This document shows, one piece after another, positions 17,995 to 28,186 of a stretch of DNA of 64,000 nucleotides. This DNA is from Bacillus sp. Bos-x628. Its GTDB lineage: Bacteria; Bacillota; Bacilli; Bacillales; Bacillaceae. Position 1 is the first letter of the stretch, and the number at the start of each line of letters is the position of its first letter. The stretch covers positions 1,178,001-1,242,000 of the forward strand of contig NZ_CP159358.1 of the NCBI RefSeq assembly GCF_040500475.1, given 5' to 3'. The notes under the pieces are model-generated. The model was given only the letters and a program-made list of their open reading frames with translations, was not told the origin of the DNA and ran no database searches. The position numbers were made by a program, and so were the translations under genes.

Positions 17995-18939
17995 TTAGAC
18001 TCCTTTCTTTGCCTTAGTCAATTTAATTCTAGGATCAATCATGCCGTATAAAATATCTACAATGAGAATGCTAAGTAATAGAATAATACTATAAAAAACT
18101 GTCACACCCATGATAACGGTATAGTCACGGTTTGTAATACTTGTGACAAAGTGAGAGCCGAGCCCAGGAATACCGAAAATCTTTTCTACAACGAAGCTAC
18201 CGGTTAATACCGAAGCTGCCATCGGCCCCATATAGGTGACTACAGGCAATAATGCGTTTCGAATTGCATGTTTCATCGTAACAGCTGTTTTAGTTAATCC
18301 TTTGGCTCTAGCCGTTCTAATATAGTCACTGTTTAGTACTTCAAGCATACTTGACCGTGCAAGTCTGGCAATAAACGCCATTGGCATGAAGGAAAGTGCG
18401 ATAGAAGGTAGCACGGTGCTTGCCCAAGACTCCCATCCTGCAACTGGGAAAATTGCTAAAAAGCTTGCTTCTGATGCAAATAAATATTGTAGAAGCGCTG
18501 CTAAAATGAAACTTGGAACAGATATTCCAAATATTGTTAAAATAGCAATCGTATAGTCTTGCCACTTATTATGAAAGAGAGCTGCAAGGACCCCAAACAA
18601 TACACCAAATGCTAATGCGAGGAGAATTGCCTCAATTCCGAGGGTAAAGGACACGGGGAATCCAGAACTGATTAAGTCATTAACAGTTTGTCCTTTATAT
18701 TTAAATGAGGGACCGAAATCTAATTTTGCAACCGATCCTAAGTAACTTAAGTATTGAACGAATAAAGGCTTGTCCAATCCATAGTGCTCATTTAAGTTTG
18801 CTTCAATTTCAGCAGGAAGTTTCTTCTCTCCAGAGAATGGACCACCAGGTGCTGCCTGCATGAGAAAGAAAGTTGCAGTTACAATAACAAACAGTGTGAT
18901 TAAAATATATATTAATCGCTTACCGATATATTTGAGCAA
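17995..18939 (-). CDS. oppB: Oligopeptide ABC transporter permease OppB
   Basis: 314-residue permease with a first helix [20 protein letters not shown] and the DppB/OppB hallmark PGGPF after it. The EAA loop is at [20 protein letters not shown]; it ends at [16 protein letters not shown]. It follows oppA after a stem-loop that probably lowers downstream expression relative to the binding protein. Confidence 0.95.
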   Translation of the reverse strand: MLKYIGKRLIYILITLFVIVTATFFLMQAAPGGPFSGEKKLPAEIEANLNEHYGLDKPLFVQYLSYLGSVAKLDFGPSFKYKGQTVNDLISSGFPVSFTLGIEAILLALAFGVLFGVLAALFHNKWQDYTIAILTIFGISVPSFILAALLQYLFASEASFLAIFPVAGWESWASTVLPSIALSFMPMAFIARLARSSMLEVLNSDYIRTARAKGLTKTAVTMKHAIRNALLPVVTYMGPMAASVLTGSFVVEKIFGIPGLGSHFVTSITNRDYTVIMGVTVFYSIILLLSILIVDILYGMIDPRIKLTKAKKGV

Positions 18940-18987
18940 CGAAATTGCACCTCCATGATTTTACAAGTATTTCTCTTTTCAGCAAGA

Positions 18988-19020
18988 AAGGTATATGGAG
19001 AGACATCCTCCATATACCTT
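18988..19020 (-). terminator. oppA-oppB intercistronic stem-loop
   Basis: Perfect 13-base-pair stem AAGGTATATGGAG / CTCCATATACCTT with a seven-base loop, midway between the oppA stop and the oppB start. There is little T-run, so it is more likely a partial terminator or mRNA stabiliser that lets OppA be made in excess. Confidence 0.7.
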
Positions 19021-19054
19021 AAGATCCTTGCCATAGATCTCTTAAACTATGATC

Positions 19055-20692
19055 TTACTTATCGAAATAAGCCCATTTGTATTGAGCATCACCAAGACCA
19101 GATACAACAACACCTTTTAGTTTTGGATCTTTAACCCAAAGTTGTGTGTAGAAGTAAATTGGTGCTATTGGCATATCATCGATAAGAATTTTTTCAGCTT
19201 TTTTCAGCATTTCCACACGTTTTGTTGCATCTGTTTCTTTAGAAGAATCATTTAATAATTTTTGATACTCTTTGTTTTCCCAACCAGTGTCATTGTTCCC
19301 GCCGTCTTTATCTTTGTAAAGCTCAAGGAAGTTAACTGGGTCATTGAAATCACCTAACCAGCCCATACGTCCAATTTGATAATCTCCACTGTGAAGTTTA
19401 TCAATGTAAACATTCCACTCAGAATTATCGAGCTCAACTTTTACACCAAGGTCTTTTTTCCACATTTCTTGGATGGCTTGAGCAATCTTCTGATGTGCTT
19501 CATCTGTGTTGTAAGACAATTTCAATGTTGGAAGATCAGAAACTGATTTATAACCTAATTCTTTTATTCCTTTTTCAAGTAGCTCTTTAGCTGTCGTTAC
19601 ATCATGATCTTTGAAGTAACCCGTTTTGTTATCTTTGAAGCCTTCCATTGTTGGAGGAACGATTGCCATTGCTGGAACTTGTTCACCTTGCGTGATTTTG
19701 TCAACAATCGCTTGACGATTGATTGAGTATGCAAGTGCCTTACGGATGTTTACATTGTTTAAAGGTTTTACTTCCGTGTTAAACTTATAGTTGTAAACAC
19801 CAGCAATTGTTTGAATGTTTAAATTGCCATCTTTTTTCAATTTTTGAAGAGATTCTGTTGGCAGATTTCCTGTTGGAGAACCAGCCCAATCAAGCTCACC
19901 TTTTTGGAACATGCTTAACTCTGTGTTTGTATCCTTTATCATTGACATGTTAATTTTCTTCAACTTAACAGTGTCTTTATCCCAGTATTCGTTGTTCTTT
20001 TCAAGTGTAATTGAACCACCGTGCTTCCACTGAGACAATACAAACGGTCCGTTTGAAACATAGTTTTCACCAGCATTTGTGTACCAATTTTTGTTCTTTT
20101 TAGCGATTTTTTCATTTATTGGCATATAAGTATAGAATGCAGTAAGTTCAGTAAAGAAAGGAGTAGGATTTTCTAATTCAACAACAAGGGTTTTGTCGTC
20201 TTTTGCTTTTACGCCTACATCATCAATCTTACCTTTTCCTTTGTTTGCTGCTTCAGCACCTTTAATATAGTAAAGCTGATAAGCATATTGAGATTCATTT
20301 TTAGGATCTAACACCCATTTCCAAGCATATTCGAAATCTTTCGCTGTAACTGGGTCACCATTAGACCATTTTGCATCACGAAGTTTGAATGTGTATGTTT
20401 TACCATCAGCACTTGTTTTGATATCAGAAGCCATCGCATTTTCTGGCTTACCTTCAGCATTAATTCTTGTTAATCCTTCAAATATTTGACGGATAACGCC
20501 TCCTGATGTTGAATCATTTGCCAATCCTGGATGTAGTGAAAAAGGCTCAGTAGAGATATTCACATTTAATGTTGTTTTGGCCTCTCCAGAACTGCTCGTG
20601 CTGTCGCCTGATTTGTTTCCGCTGAAACCACAAGCGCTTAATACAAGTGTGAAAATAAGCATTAAACTAACAACAGACCAACGCTTTTTCAA
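19055..20692 (-). CDS. oppA: Oligopeptide-binding lipoprotein OppA
   Basis: 545-residue extracytoplasmic solute-binding protein (SBP family 5). The signal peptide ends in the lipobox LSAC at residues 18-21, so the mature protein is lipid-anchored. Family blocks include GLTRINAEGKPENAMASDI, the TYTFKLRDAKWSNGDPVTAKDFEYAWK region and the RKALAYSINRQAIVDK helix. The start is TTG at 20692, seven bases from AAGGGGG. In B. subtilis Opp (Spo0K) also imports Phr and CSF signalling peptides and so affects competence and sporulation. Confidence 0.95.
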   Translation of the reverse strand: MKKRWSVVSLMLIFTLVLSACGFSGNKSGDSTSSSGEAKTTLNVNISTEPFSLHPGLANDSTSGGVIRQIFEGLTRINAEGKPENAMASDIKTSADGKTYTFKLRDAKWSNGDPVTAKDFEYAWKWVLDPKNESQYAYQLYYIKGAEAANKGKGKIDDVGVKAKDDKTLVVELENPTPFFTELTAFYTYMPINEKIAKKNKNWYTNAGENYVSNGPFVLSQWKHGGSITLEKNNEYWDKDTVKLKKINMSMIKDTNTELSMFQKGELDWAGSPTGNLPTESLQKLKKDGNLNIQTIAGVYNYKFNTEVKPLNNVNIRKALAYSINRQAIVDKITQGEQVPAMAIVPPTMEGFKDNKTGYFKDHDVTTAKELLEKGIKELGYKSVSDLPTLKLSYNTDEAHQKIAQAIQEMWKKDLGVKVELDNSEWNVYIDKLHSGDYQIGRMGWLGDFNDPVNFLELYKDKDGGNNDTGWENKEYQKLLNDSSKETDATKRVEMLKKAEKILIDDMPIAPIYFYTQLWVKDPKLKGVVVSGLGDAQYKWAYFDK

Positions 20693-20860
20693 CTGTATTC
20701 CCCCTTATCATATGTTTTAGTTCAAAGGTCTCGATAGAAGATGAGATTCAGATTAAAGAAATAGCGTAAAAAAGTCCTTAATTTGCTTACTTTCTATTTC
20801 TTTTGTTTTTTCTGAATTTTCACTATGTACAGAGCCTAGCACAAACGTGTGAACAAATTC

Positions 20861-20889
20861 ATTATAATGAATAGAATAATTTATTGCAA
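20861..20889 (-). promoter_or_regulatory. Sigma-A promoter of the opp operon
   Basis: Minus-strand TTGCAA (20884-20889), spacer of 17 and TATAAT (20861-20866). It lies about 170 bases before the oppA TTG, leaving a long untranslated leader. Confidence 0.6.
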
Positions 20890-21130
20890 TATTAATTTCA
20901 CATATTTTCAAAAAACGCAAATGGGGATAAAGGGGGATTTTTATAAACTAAAGTCTCTATTACTTCAACAAATTAAAGCATAAATTGATTAAACTAATCA
21001 AACAAAATCATGGAGAATAATGTTTTATACATATAATTAATCACTTTTTTAGAAATTCTGACAGATAATTGTTATTTTATATAAAATTTTTAGTGTCTAG
21101 CGGCATAACGAAAATGCCATATAGAGCCTC
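20890..21130. other. AT-rich divergent intergenic region between opp and trpS
   Basis: About 240 very AT-rich bases between the two outward promoters. I see no ORF, no repeat and no recognisable operator here. Confidence 0.4.
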
Positions 21131-21159
21131 GTGACTTTTTCATTGCCATCATTTATAAT
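21131..21159 (+). promoter_or_regulatory. Sigma-A promoter of the trpS leader
   Basis: GTGACT (21131-21136), 17-base spacer and a perfect TATAAT (21154-21159) just before the T-box RNA. Confidence 0.6.
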
Positions 21160-21165
21160 AGAGAG

Positions 21166-22436
<1,271 letters not shown>

Positions 22437-22437
<1 letters not shown>

Positions 22438-22473
22438 AACAAGCTTGCACCTCGTGCGCTGCAAGCTTGTTTT
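22437..22473. terminator. Bidirectional terminator between trpS and yjbA
   Basis: AAACAAGCTTGCA pairs with TGCAAGCTTGTTT around a short loop. Both flanks end in A- or T-runs, serving the convergent genes. Confidence 0.88.
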
Positions 22474-22475
22474 CA

Positions 22476-23228
22476 TTAATTTACTTTTGATTCGTTTTCC
22501 ATTTCCCAAAGCTTTTCAAAAAACGGCTGACCTTTCATCATTTTTTCACAGAATGCTACGTGGTTGTCAGACCACCCATCAATTGTTTCATTGTAAAGCA
22601 TATCCCAAATTTCCTCGAATGACATTCGTTTGATTTGGTTGTACATCCGCGGATTCCATTCCGTATACCAATAAATAATTTCTGCCCGATTTTGCAGACC
22701 CTTTAATTGATCCAGTGCCATAAACAGGAGCTGCTTTAGCTGTCTTTCTTTTCTTGTTAATCCACTGATATGCTGCGGCGGTAAAGACAGAATATGATAT
22801 TTCTTGGAAGACTCAAGCGTGTCTGTTGAGAAATCGAACTCCTCTGCCTTCACATCCTTCACCATTTCATACACCAATTGCTCCTGTCTCGGAATGAGAC
22901 GACTCTTTCTAACTGGTATAGAATAGCCAATTGTATCCACAGCAATGATACGAATACCGTCTGTCACTACAAAGCAATATTCTAATTTTCGCCGTTCATG
23001 ATTTTTACGAACATATGATTTCTCAAAAACAGCTTCTAACAGCATTTTCGGTAGCTCTGACAGATCATTTTCTATGTAATCAAACAAAGAACTCTGCACC
23101 TTAAGTAAAGGTACTTGATCTAACAATTCTACGCTGTCCTCCTTGCGCCACTCATGAAAATGGCACACATTGTAGCCATTCTCTTCCCCTTCAAACCAAT
23201 TCACCCATACATCATGAAGAAATAACAT
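22476..23228 (-). CDS. yjbA: Conserved protein YjbA (UPF0736)
   Basis: 250-residue soluble protein recognised as YjbA from [20 protein letters not shown] and the C-terminal [20 protein letters not shown] block, which is very well conserved among Bacillus. No catalytic motif, signal or membrane segment is apparent. I choose the ATG at 23228 rather than the TTG two codons earlier because the family starts there. It converges on trpS. Function unknown. Confidence 0.88.
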   Translation of the reverse strand: MLFLHDVWVNWFEGEENGYNVCHFHEWRKEDSVELLDQVPLLKVQSSLFDYIENDLSELPKMLLEAVFEKSYVRKNHERRKLEYCFVVTDGIRIIAVDTIGYSIPVRKSRLIPRQEQLVYEMVKDVKAEEFDFSTDTLESSKKYHILSLPPQHISGLTRKERQLKQLLFMALDQLKGLQNRAEIIYWYTEWNPRMYNQIKRMSFEEIWDMLYNETIDGWSDNHVAFCEKMMKGQPFFEKLWEMENESKVN

Positions 23229-23772
23229 AACCAATCCCTCACTTTTTAAAAACTGTTGTCCACAGTATGGGCAAGTGAGAGAGAAATTATTCCAACTTTA
23301 TTAAACTTCAAGCTGAGAGGCAGAAAGTTTGTTTTTATTATTTTTTGTCACAGTTAATAGTGCGGAAAAACCCTTCATTCGCAATGACAATAAACTTATC
23401 ACCAGCCACACCCCACCTGAAATGAAAGTGATCCAGATCACACCAAACTCTTTAGAAAAAACAAAGCATTCATCATCCCAATATCAAATACCCATAGGTA
23501 AACTGTTAGTCACCCAAAAAGAATTTCTAGAAATTCGAGCGGAGCTGATCGAAATACGACCTTTAAGCCTTGTTTAATTGCCGTCCATTGTTTTTCTTTA
23601 GATTGTGGCGGTATTTCTTCTTCTTTTTCTTTTCAGGTATTCTATGCCCAATTTTCAACTTAAAGGTGTTTTATTTGTCCATAAGACCTTACCCCTTCCT
23701 CGATTTTCCCTATAATGACATATATTATCATTTCCAGAATATTTCCACACCGAAAAGAAACCGCAAAAAATA
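23229..23772. other. Gene-poor gap between yjbA and the DUF1878 gene
   Basis: About 540 bases without a convincing gene. A plus-strand ORF at 23422-23577 would give a 51-residue product starting MKVIQITPNSLEKT and ending FLEIRAELIEIRPLSLV; its lower part looks protein-like, but no ribosome site precedes it. B. subtilis has no gene I recall here, and the gap may be scar tissue of the accessory insert that follows. Confidence 0.3.
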
Positions 23773-23792
23773 CCTCTCTTAATCAAGAGAGG
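23768..23792 (-). terminator. Terminator overlapping the stop of the DUF1878 gene
   Basis: Minus-strand CCTCTCTT / AAGAGAGG with a four-base loop, then TATTTTTTGC. The 5' arm lies inside the final codons and the stop. Confidence 0.8.
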
Positions 23793-24211
23793 CTTTCTAA
23801 TTCTTCGAGAAGAAATTCGCAGACTTTGGGTTGAATATGTTGTCTCTTTAAACTTAGTAAAAGGTATTTAGAATGAATGCTGTCAGAAAAGATTTTTTCT
23901 TTTAGTAATTCAAATTCCTTTATACTTGGTTTTTCATCTTTTAGTAAATCCGTTTCGGAGATAGAAAAGCTTTCATATAATTGTTTATCTTCTTCACTAA
24001 CATGTTGATGATATTCATTTGAATTATAATCAGTGTCATCCGTCAGTCTATTGGAAAATACATTTAACACTTTACAAATCATCTTCACTTGTTTTTCTTC
24101 AAGATTATGATCCAGTGCATACATAAAAAAAGGATGCTCTTCATTTACCACCATTTTTTTCAAAAGGTAAACTTGGTACTTTAATAATTCTAATTCTTTT
24201 TCAATAGACAT
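23783..24211 (-). CDS. DUF1878 (YhaI-like) small protein
   Basis: 142-residue acidic cytoplasmic protein starting MSIEKELELLKYQVYLLKKM, with HPFFMYALDHNLEEKQVKMICKVL near residue 28. This pattern (helical start, HPF(F)xxxLxxxLxxEQ) resembles DUF1878/YhaI proteins; I recognise no enzyme motif. ATG 24211 follows GGAG by about ten bases. A toxin-like remnant ends only 17 bases upstream on the same strand, suggesting a former two-gene transcript in which this gene could be the partner or immunity protein. That role is inference. B. subtilis 168 lacks a gene at this place. Confidence 0.7.
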   Translation of the reverse strand: MSIEKELELLKYQVYLLKKMVVNEEHPFFMYALDHNLEEKQVKMICKVLNVFSNRLTDDTDYNSNEYHQHVSEEDKQLYESFSISETDLLKDEKPSIKEFELLKEKIFSDSIHSKYLLLSLKRQHIQPKVCEFLLEELESLS

Positions 24212-24228
24212 TAAAACAACTCCATCTT

Positions 24229-24447
24229 TTAAATAATTAGCATAGTGGCCCAAGCAATTGATCGAGCCGCACTAATCGGCATACCTAACTCAAAGTGCAT
24301 AAAATCAATCATCGTTTGTTCAATATCTTTTGATCGTTTATCGAGTTTGTTAGCAATTGCTTTTGAGTGTTTCTGTACCAGTGCGCCATTCTTTGGACTT
24401 AGATTACTTAAGAGTTTCCCCGTAAGGGACCCGCCATGCCTTAGTGC
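24229..24447 (-). pseudogene. C-terminal remnant of an unidentified, toxin-like protein
   Basis: An open frame without a start codon reads ALRHGGSLTGKLLSNLSP, KNGALVQKHSKAIANKLDKR and then GMPISAARSIAWATMLII before TAA at 24229-24231. It looks like a real protein end: a basic helix followed by a small hydrophobic tail. I associate this ending loosely with C-termini of long secreted putative toxins of Firmicutes, but cannot confirm the family. A TGA precedes it, just inside the palindrome at 24448-24490, so the coding region is cut there. Confidence 0.45.
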
Positions 24448-24490
24448 GCACTTTCAGGCTGTCGAGAAAATCTTGACAGCCTGAAAGTGC
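24448..24490. repeat. Palindromic repeat, copy 1, downstream of appC
   Basis: 20-base-pair inverted repeat GCACTTTCAGGCTGTCGAGA / TCTTGACAGCCTGAAAGTGC with loop AAA. The core CAGGCTGTCGAGAAAATC plus CAGCCTG recurs at 57691-57725, where it is a terminator for yitL. Here there is no T-run; it could still end the appDFABC transcript. Confidence 0.75.
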
Positions 24491-24521
24491 TTGTGAGATA
24501 ACACTCGCTTTTGATATTACA

Positions 24522-25433
24522 TCAATTTCTTTTAGGATCAAGAGCATCCCTTAAACCATCTCCTAGGAAATTGAAACATAGCACGGTTAGCAGGATAAAT
24601 AGACCAGGGAATAATGGATACCACCACGCTTGCACCATGATGGAGAAATTTTGCGCATCTTGTAGCATATTGCCCCAGCTTGGTGTAGGAGGCTGAATGC
24701 CAAACCCTAAATAGCTTAACGTAGACTCAGCAAGAATGACTGTACCAATTTTAAGCGTTGCCGATACAATAATCGGTCCAATACAATTAGGTAAGATATG
24801 TGAAAAGATAATGACATGGTTTTTTGTACCTATCGTTCGTGCTGCTAATACAAATTCTCTTGTTCTAAGTGATAAAAATTCACTTCGAATTAGGCGTGCT
24901 GTTGTTGTCCAGCCTGTCAGAGCAAAGATCAGAATGAGCTTATCGACCCCTGGCTTAAAAATGGTGACAAGTGTAATTAATAGAAAAATATCTGGAATTG
25001 ATAACACGACATCGACTAATCGCATGAGTATAGAATCAACCCATCCTTTAAAATACCCAGCGATTGCCCCGACCAATGTGCCAATGGTAATCGCACCAAG
25101 GACAGATACAAAACCGACTAATAGAGACACCCTTGCTCCATATAACACTCTTGAGTAAATATCCCTACCAAATTTATCTGTTCCCATTAAATGTTCTGAG
25201 TTTGGAGGCATCAATTTTTTAAGCAAATCCTGCTCTTCCGGCGTATATGGAGCGATAACCGGCGCGAAGATAGCAACAAAAATAATCACAAGCAGGATAC
25301 ATGTCCCTATCACCGCAAGCTTATTTCTAAAAAACTTCTCCCAAAAAAGACGCAACATCGTTTCCGGTTTGCTAGGCAGGCTTTCCTTAAGTTTGATATC
25401 AACAGGAGGTGGTCCGATATTTGGTTGTGCCAA
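24522..25433 (-). CDS. appC: Oligopeptide ABC transporter permease AppC
   Basis: 303-residue permease, partner of AppB. The N-terminal helix [22 protein letters not shown], the EAA loop [20 protein letters not shown] and the C-terminal [13 protein letters not shown] identify an OppC-type protein. Last gene of the app operon, 17 bases after appB. App is a second, broader oligopeptide permease that can substitute for Opp in sporulation and competence in B. subtilis. Confidence 0.94.
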   Translation of the reverse strand: MAQPNIGPPPVDIKLKESLPSKPETMLRLFWEKFFRNKLAVIGTCILLVIIFVAIFAPVIAPYTPEEQDLLKKLMPPNSEHLMGTDKFGRDIYSRVLYGARVSLLVGFVSVLGAITIGTLVGAIAGYFKGWVDSILMRLVDVVLSIPDIFLLITLVTIFKPGVDKLILIFALTGWTTTARLIRSEFLSLRTREFVLAARTIGTKNHVIIFSHILPNCIGPIIVSATLKIGTVILAESTLSYLGFGIQPPTPSWGNMLQDAQNFSIMVQAWWYPLFPGLFILLTVLCFNFLGDGLRDALDPKRN

Positions 25434-25450
25434 TTTCGTTCAGCTCCTTT

Positions 25451-26401
25451 CTAATACTCAATTCGCGGATCAACCATTGCATACAAAACATCCGCTATGA
25501 GATTTCCCACTACAACGAGCACCGCAGAGATGATGGTCATGGCCATGATGACAGGATAGTCTCTCGAAAAAGCTGAATCAATAAACAATTTTCCAAGACC
25601 AGGCCATGAAAAAATTTGTTCAACGACAACCGCTCCACCAATAAAAGATGGAATCATCAGACCAAAGATTGTAATGACCGGCATGAGTCCATTTCTTAAT
25701 CCATGCTTATAGATTACCCTATTTTCTCTAAATCCCTTTGCTCTTGCTGTACGGATATAGTCCTGCCGCATCACATCTAGCATGCTTGATCTCGTATATC
25801 GTGTGAGCCCTGCCATATCTGCTGTGGCAAGAACAAAAGCTGGCAAAATCAAATGATGAATTCGATCAAACAGATTGAAGTCTGTGTTGATTGTCGCAAC
25901 CCCGCCAGTTGGAAACCAGCCCAAATTAACGGAAAGAACCATAATAAGAATAAGACCGAACCAGAAATTCGGAATAGCCAGTCCAAGAAAGGATGTAAAG
26001 GTGATGCCATAATCAAGCTTCGTATATGGACGCTTTGCTGAAAGAACACCAAACGGAATGGCAATGATGAGCGCCACAATTGTAGAAAAAATCATGAGGA
26101 TAAGGGTATTCGGTAGTCTTGCAAAAATTAAATCAGCTACTGGGGTTCCCTTTTTGACGATGGAAGTACCAAAATCACCTTGTAGCATATTGCCCAGCCA
26201 TTTCATGTATTGCACATATTCAGGATCATTCAAACCGTACTTTTCAATAAATGCCTCTCGATCTGCCGCACTAATGGTTGGGTCCATCATGAGTGACATC
26301 GGATCACCTGGAGCTGCCTTCATAATCGCAAAGGACAAAATGGTAATACCAAAAAGAATCGGTATTGAGAGCAATATCCTTCTGATGATATATGTAAACA
26401 T
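25451..26401 (-). CDS. appB: Oligopeptide ABC transporter permease AppB
   Basis: 316-residue permease starting MFTYIIRRILLSIPILFGIT, with the OppB/DppB hallmark APGDPMSLMMDP after the first helix, EAA loop ARAKGFRENRVIYKHGLRNG and C-terminus DVLYAMVDPRIEY. ATG 26401 lies eight bases after AAGGAG. It follows appA behind a stem-loop. Confidence 0.94.
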   Translation of the reverse strand: MFTYIIRRILLSIPILFGITILSFAIMKAAPGDPMSLMMDPTISAADREAFIEKYGLNDPEYVQYMKWLGNMLQGDFGTSIVKKGTPVADLIFARLPNTLILMIFSTIVALIIAIPFGVLSAKRPYTKLDYGITFTSFLGLAIPNFWFGLILIMVLSVNLGWFPTGGVATINTDFNLFDRIHHLILPAFVLATADMAGLTRYTRSSMLDVMRQDYIRTARAKGFRENRVIYKHGLRNGLMPVITIFGLMIPSFIGGAVVVEQIFSWPGLGKLFIDSAFSRDYPVIMAMTIISAVLVVVGNLIADVLYAMVDPRIEY

Positions 26402-26443
26402 ATGCACGACTCCTTTTTTCAACGTATGGCCAATCTCTTGTTA

Positions 26444-26469
26444 AAGAAGAGGAGAGAACTCCCCTTCTT
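26444..26469 (-). terminator. appA-appB intercistronic stem-loop
   Basis: Minus-strand AAGAAGGGGAG / CTCCTCTTCTT with a four-base loop and one wobble pair, ten bases after the appA stop. It corresponds in position to the opp stem-loop and probably reduces expression of appBC relative to appA. Confidence 0.6.
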
Positions 26470-26479
26470 CACTGAATTT

Positions 26480-28114
26480 CTACTTTTCAAACCACCATTT
26501 TTCAATTTTGTAATACTCATCTTTCGGGTGATAAGAGTAACCTTGGAGATTAGAAGGCATCGCACGATGGGAGTTCGCATAGTAAAGGAACGTGTATGGC
26601 TGATCTTCAGCAATCAGCTCATAGATTTTTTCATAGATCTTTGAATACTCCTTACGATCACTGCTTGATTTTGCTTCAACTAGCAATTTATCAACCTCTT
26701 CGTTTTTATACCAAACATTGTTCAAACCTTTTTCGGACTGACTTGAGTGAAAGATCGTATATTGATCAGGGAAAGTAGCTAGACTCCAACCTAAAAGTAA
26801 AGCATCATAATCCCATTTTGGTGGAGATGTTTGTTCAATTAATGCACTGAATTCAACAATTTGTGGCTTTGCTTCTATCCCAATTTCTTTTAGCTGCTGC
26901 TGAACAACTACCGCAATGTCCTCACGCACTTTGTTTCCTTGATTCGTTTTAATGACAAAGGAGAATTTTTTCCCGTCCTTATCAAGGTAGCCATCTCCAT
27001 CCGTATCCTCCCAGCCCTCTTCTTTTAAAAGCTTCTTTGCTTTTTCCTGATTATATTCAAATACAGGGACATTTCCATTTTTCGGATAGTTCCATGAGAG
27101 TGGGCTTTCAGGAATGTTCGCTACTTGCCCGTCTCCATCTAATACTTGGTCAACAATGGTTTGGCGATCAATGGCATGCGTAAGGGCTTGGCGAACCTTT
27201 TTACTTTTGAACAGTTCATTTTTCTGATTCCAACCGATAAAAGAATAGTTCAAGCCGAGATCAGATTCGATTTTCACATGGCTAATTTTTTCAGCAGTTG
27301 CTAGATCGGCTCCTGGGACGACAAAGAAATCAATATCACCTGCTGAGAGCTGTGCAAGTGCAGCATTTTGATCAGGGATTGTTTTAATCGTGACAGTATC
27401 TAGGTATGGACGACCATCCCAATAGTCATCAAATGCTTCAAGCTTTACATAATCGCCTTCCTTCCACTCTGCAAACTTGAAAGGGCCTGAACCGATTGGT
27501 TTTTTTCGGTTAAATTCATTCTCGCCTAAATCCTTAATTGGAACCTTACCTAAAATATGCTTAGGTAAAATACCATAGCTTCCTAGGGTTACATTATAAA
27601 AATATGGATCTTTTTGATTTAATTTAAATTGTACTGAATAATCGCCAGTCTTTTTCACAGATTCTAATACTTCAAAGCCTGAACCACGTTCACCATTGTA
27701 ATCCTTATCAATCGGAATGCTGTATGTAAACACAACATCATCTGCGGTCAATTCTTTTCCGTCATGGAATTTGACACCTTTACGAATGGTGACATCAAAT
27801 TGCTTGCCGTCATCAGATTCCTTAATATCCTCTGCTAAAGAAAGCTGCGGGTTTAATTTCCCATCCGTTTCAAGCAAAAAGCTGTAAATTCTGTTTTCTA
27901 TATCTGAACTTGCCACATCAGTAGAGTATAAAGAGTTAAATAAAGTGGGTTCACCGATTGATCCAATGACAAGATCACCGCCTTGGACTGGCTTTCCAGT
28001 CGATTCTTTGGCATTGTCTCCTGATGTTTTATTTCCCCCTGAGCAAGCCGCTAGTATCAATGTAAAGATCAGCAATAGACTGACAAAAAATGCGCGCTTA
28101 TTCGAAACTTTCAT
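26480..28114 (-). CDS. appA: Oligopeptide-binding lipoprotein AppA
   Basis: 544-residue SBP family 5 lipoprotein with signal peptide and lipobox LAAC (residues 20-23). Conserved blocks include VTIRKGVKFHDGKELTADDV, FVVPGADLATAE and RQALTHAIDRQTIVDQVL. The frame is complete. In laboratory strain B. subtilis 168 appA is interrupted by a frameshift, so the system is inactive there; here it should be functional. In this operon the ATPase genes appD and appF precede appA. Confidence 0.94.
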   Translation of the reverse strand: MKVSNKRAFFVSLLLIFTLILAACSGGNKTSGDNAKESTGKPVQGGDLVIGSIGEPTLFNSLYSTDVASSDIENRIYSFLLETDGKLNPQLSLAEDIKESDDGKQFDVTIRKGVKFHDGKELTADDVVFTYSIPIDKDYNGERGSGFEVLESVKKTGDYSVQFKLNQKDPYFYNVTLGSYGILPKHILGKVPIKDLGENEFNRKKPIGSGPFKFAEWKEGDYVKLEAFDDYWDGRPYLDTVTIKTIPDQNAALAQLSAGDIDFFVVPGADLATAEKISHVKIESDLGLNYSFIGWNQKNELFKSKKVRQALTHAIDRQTIVDQVLDGDGQVANIPESPLSWNYPKNGNVPVFEYNQEKAKKLLKEEGWEDTDGDGYLDKDGKKFSFVIKTNQGNKVREDIAVVVQQQLKEIGIEAKPQIVEFSALIEQTSPPKWDYDALLLGWSLATFPDQYTIFHSSQSEKGLNNVWYKNEEVDKLLVEAKSSSDRKEYSKIYEKIYELIAEDQPYTFLYYANSHRAMPSNLQGYSYHPKDEYYKIEKWWFEK

Positions 28115-28186
28115 TTAAATTTCCCCTCATCCTTCATTTTTTAATAAAATCTGTTTTACTAGTCGTCGGGATTCCCCCTCATTTTT

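Noticed and set aside
20806..20820. CodY-like box in the oppA leader (AAAATTCAGAAAAAA, minus strand)
   Set aside because: Four mismatches to the CodY consensus in an AT-rich region; too weak to call without binding data, though opp is a plausible CodY target.
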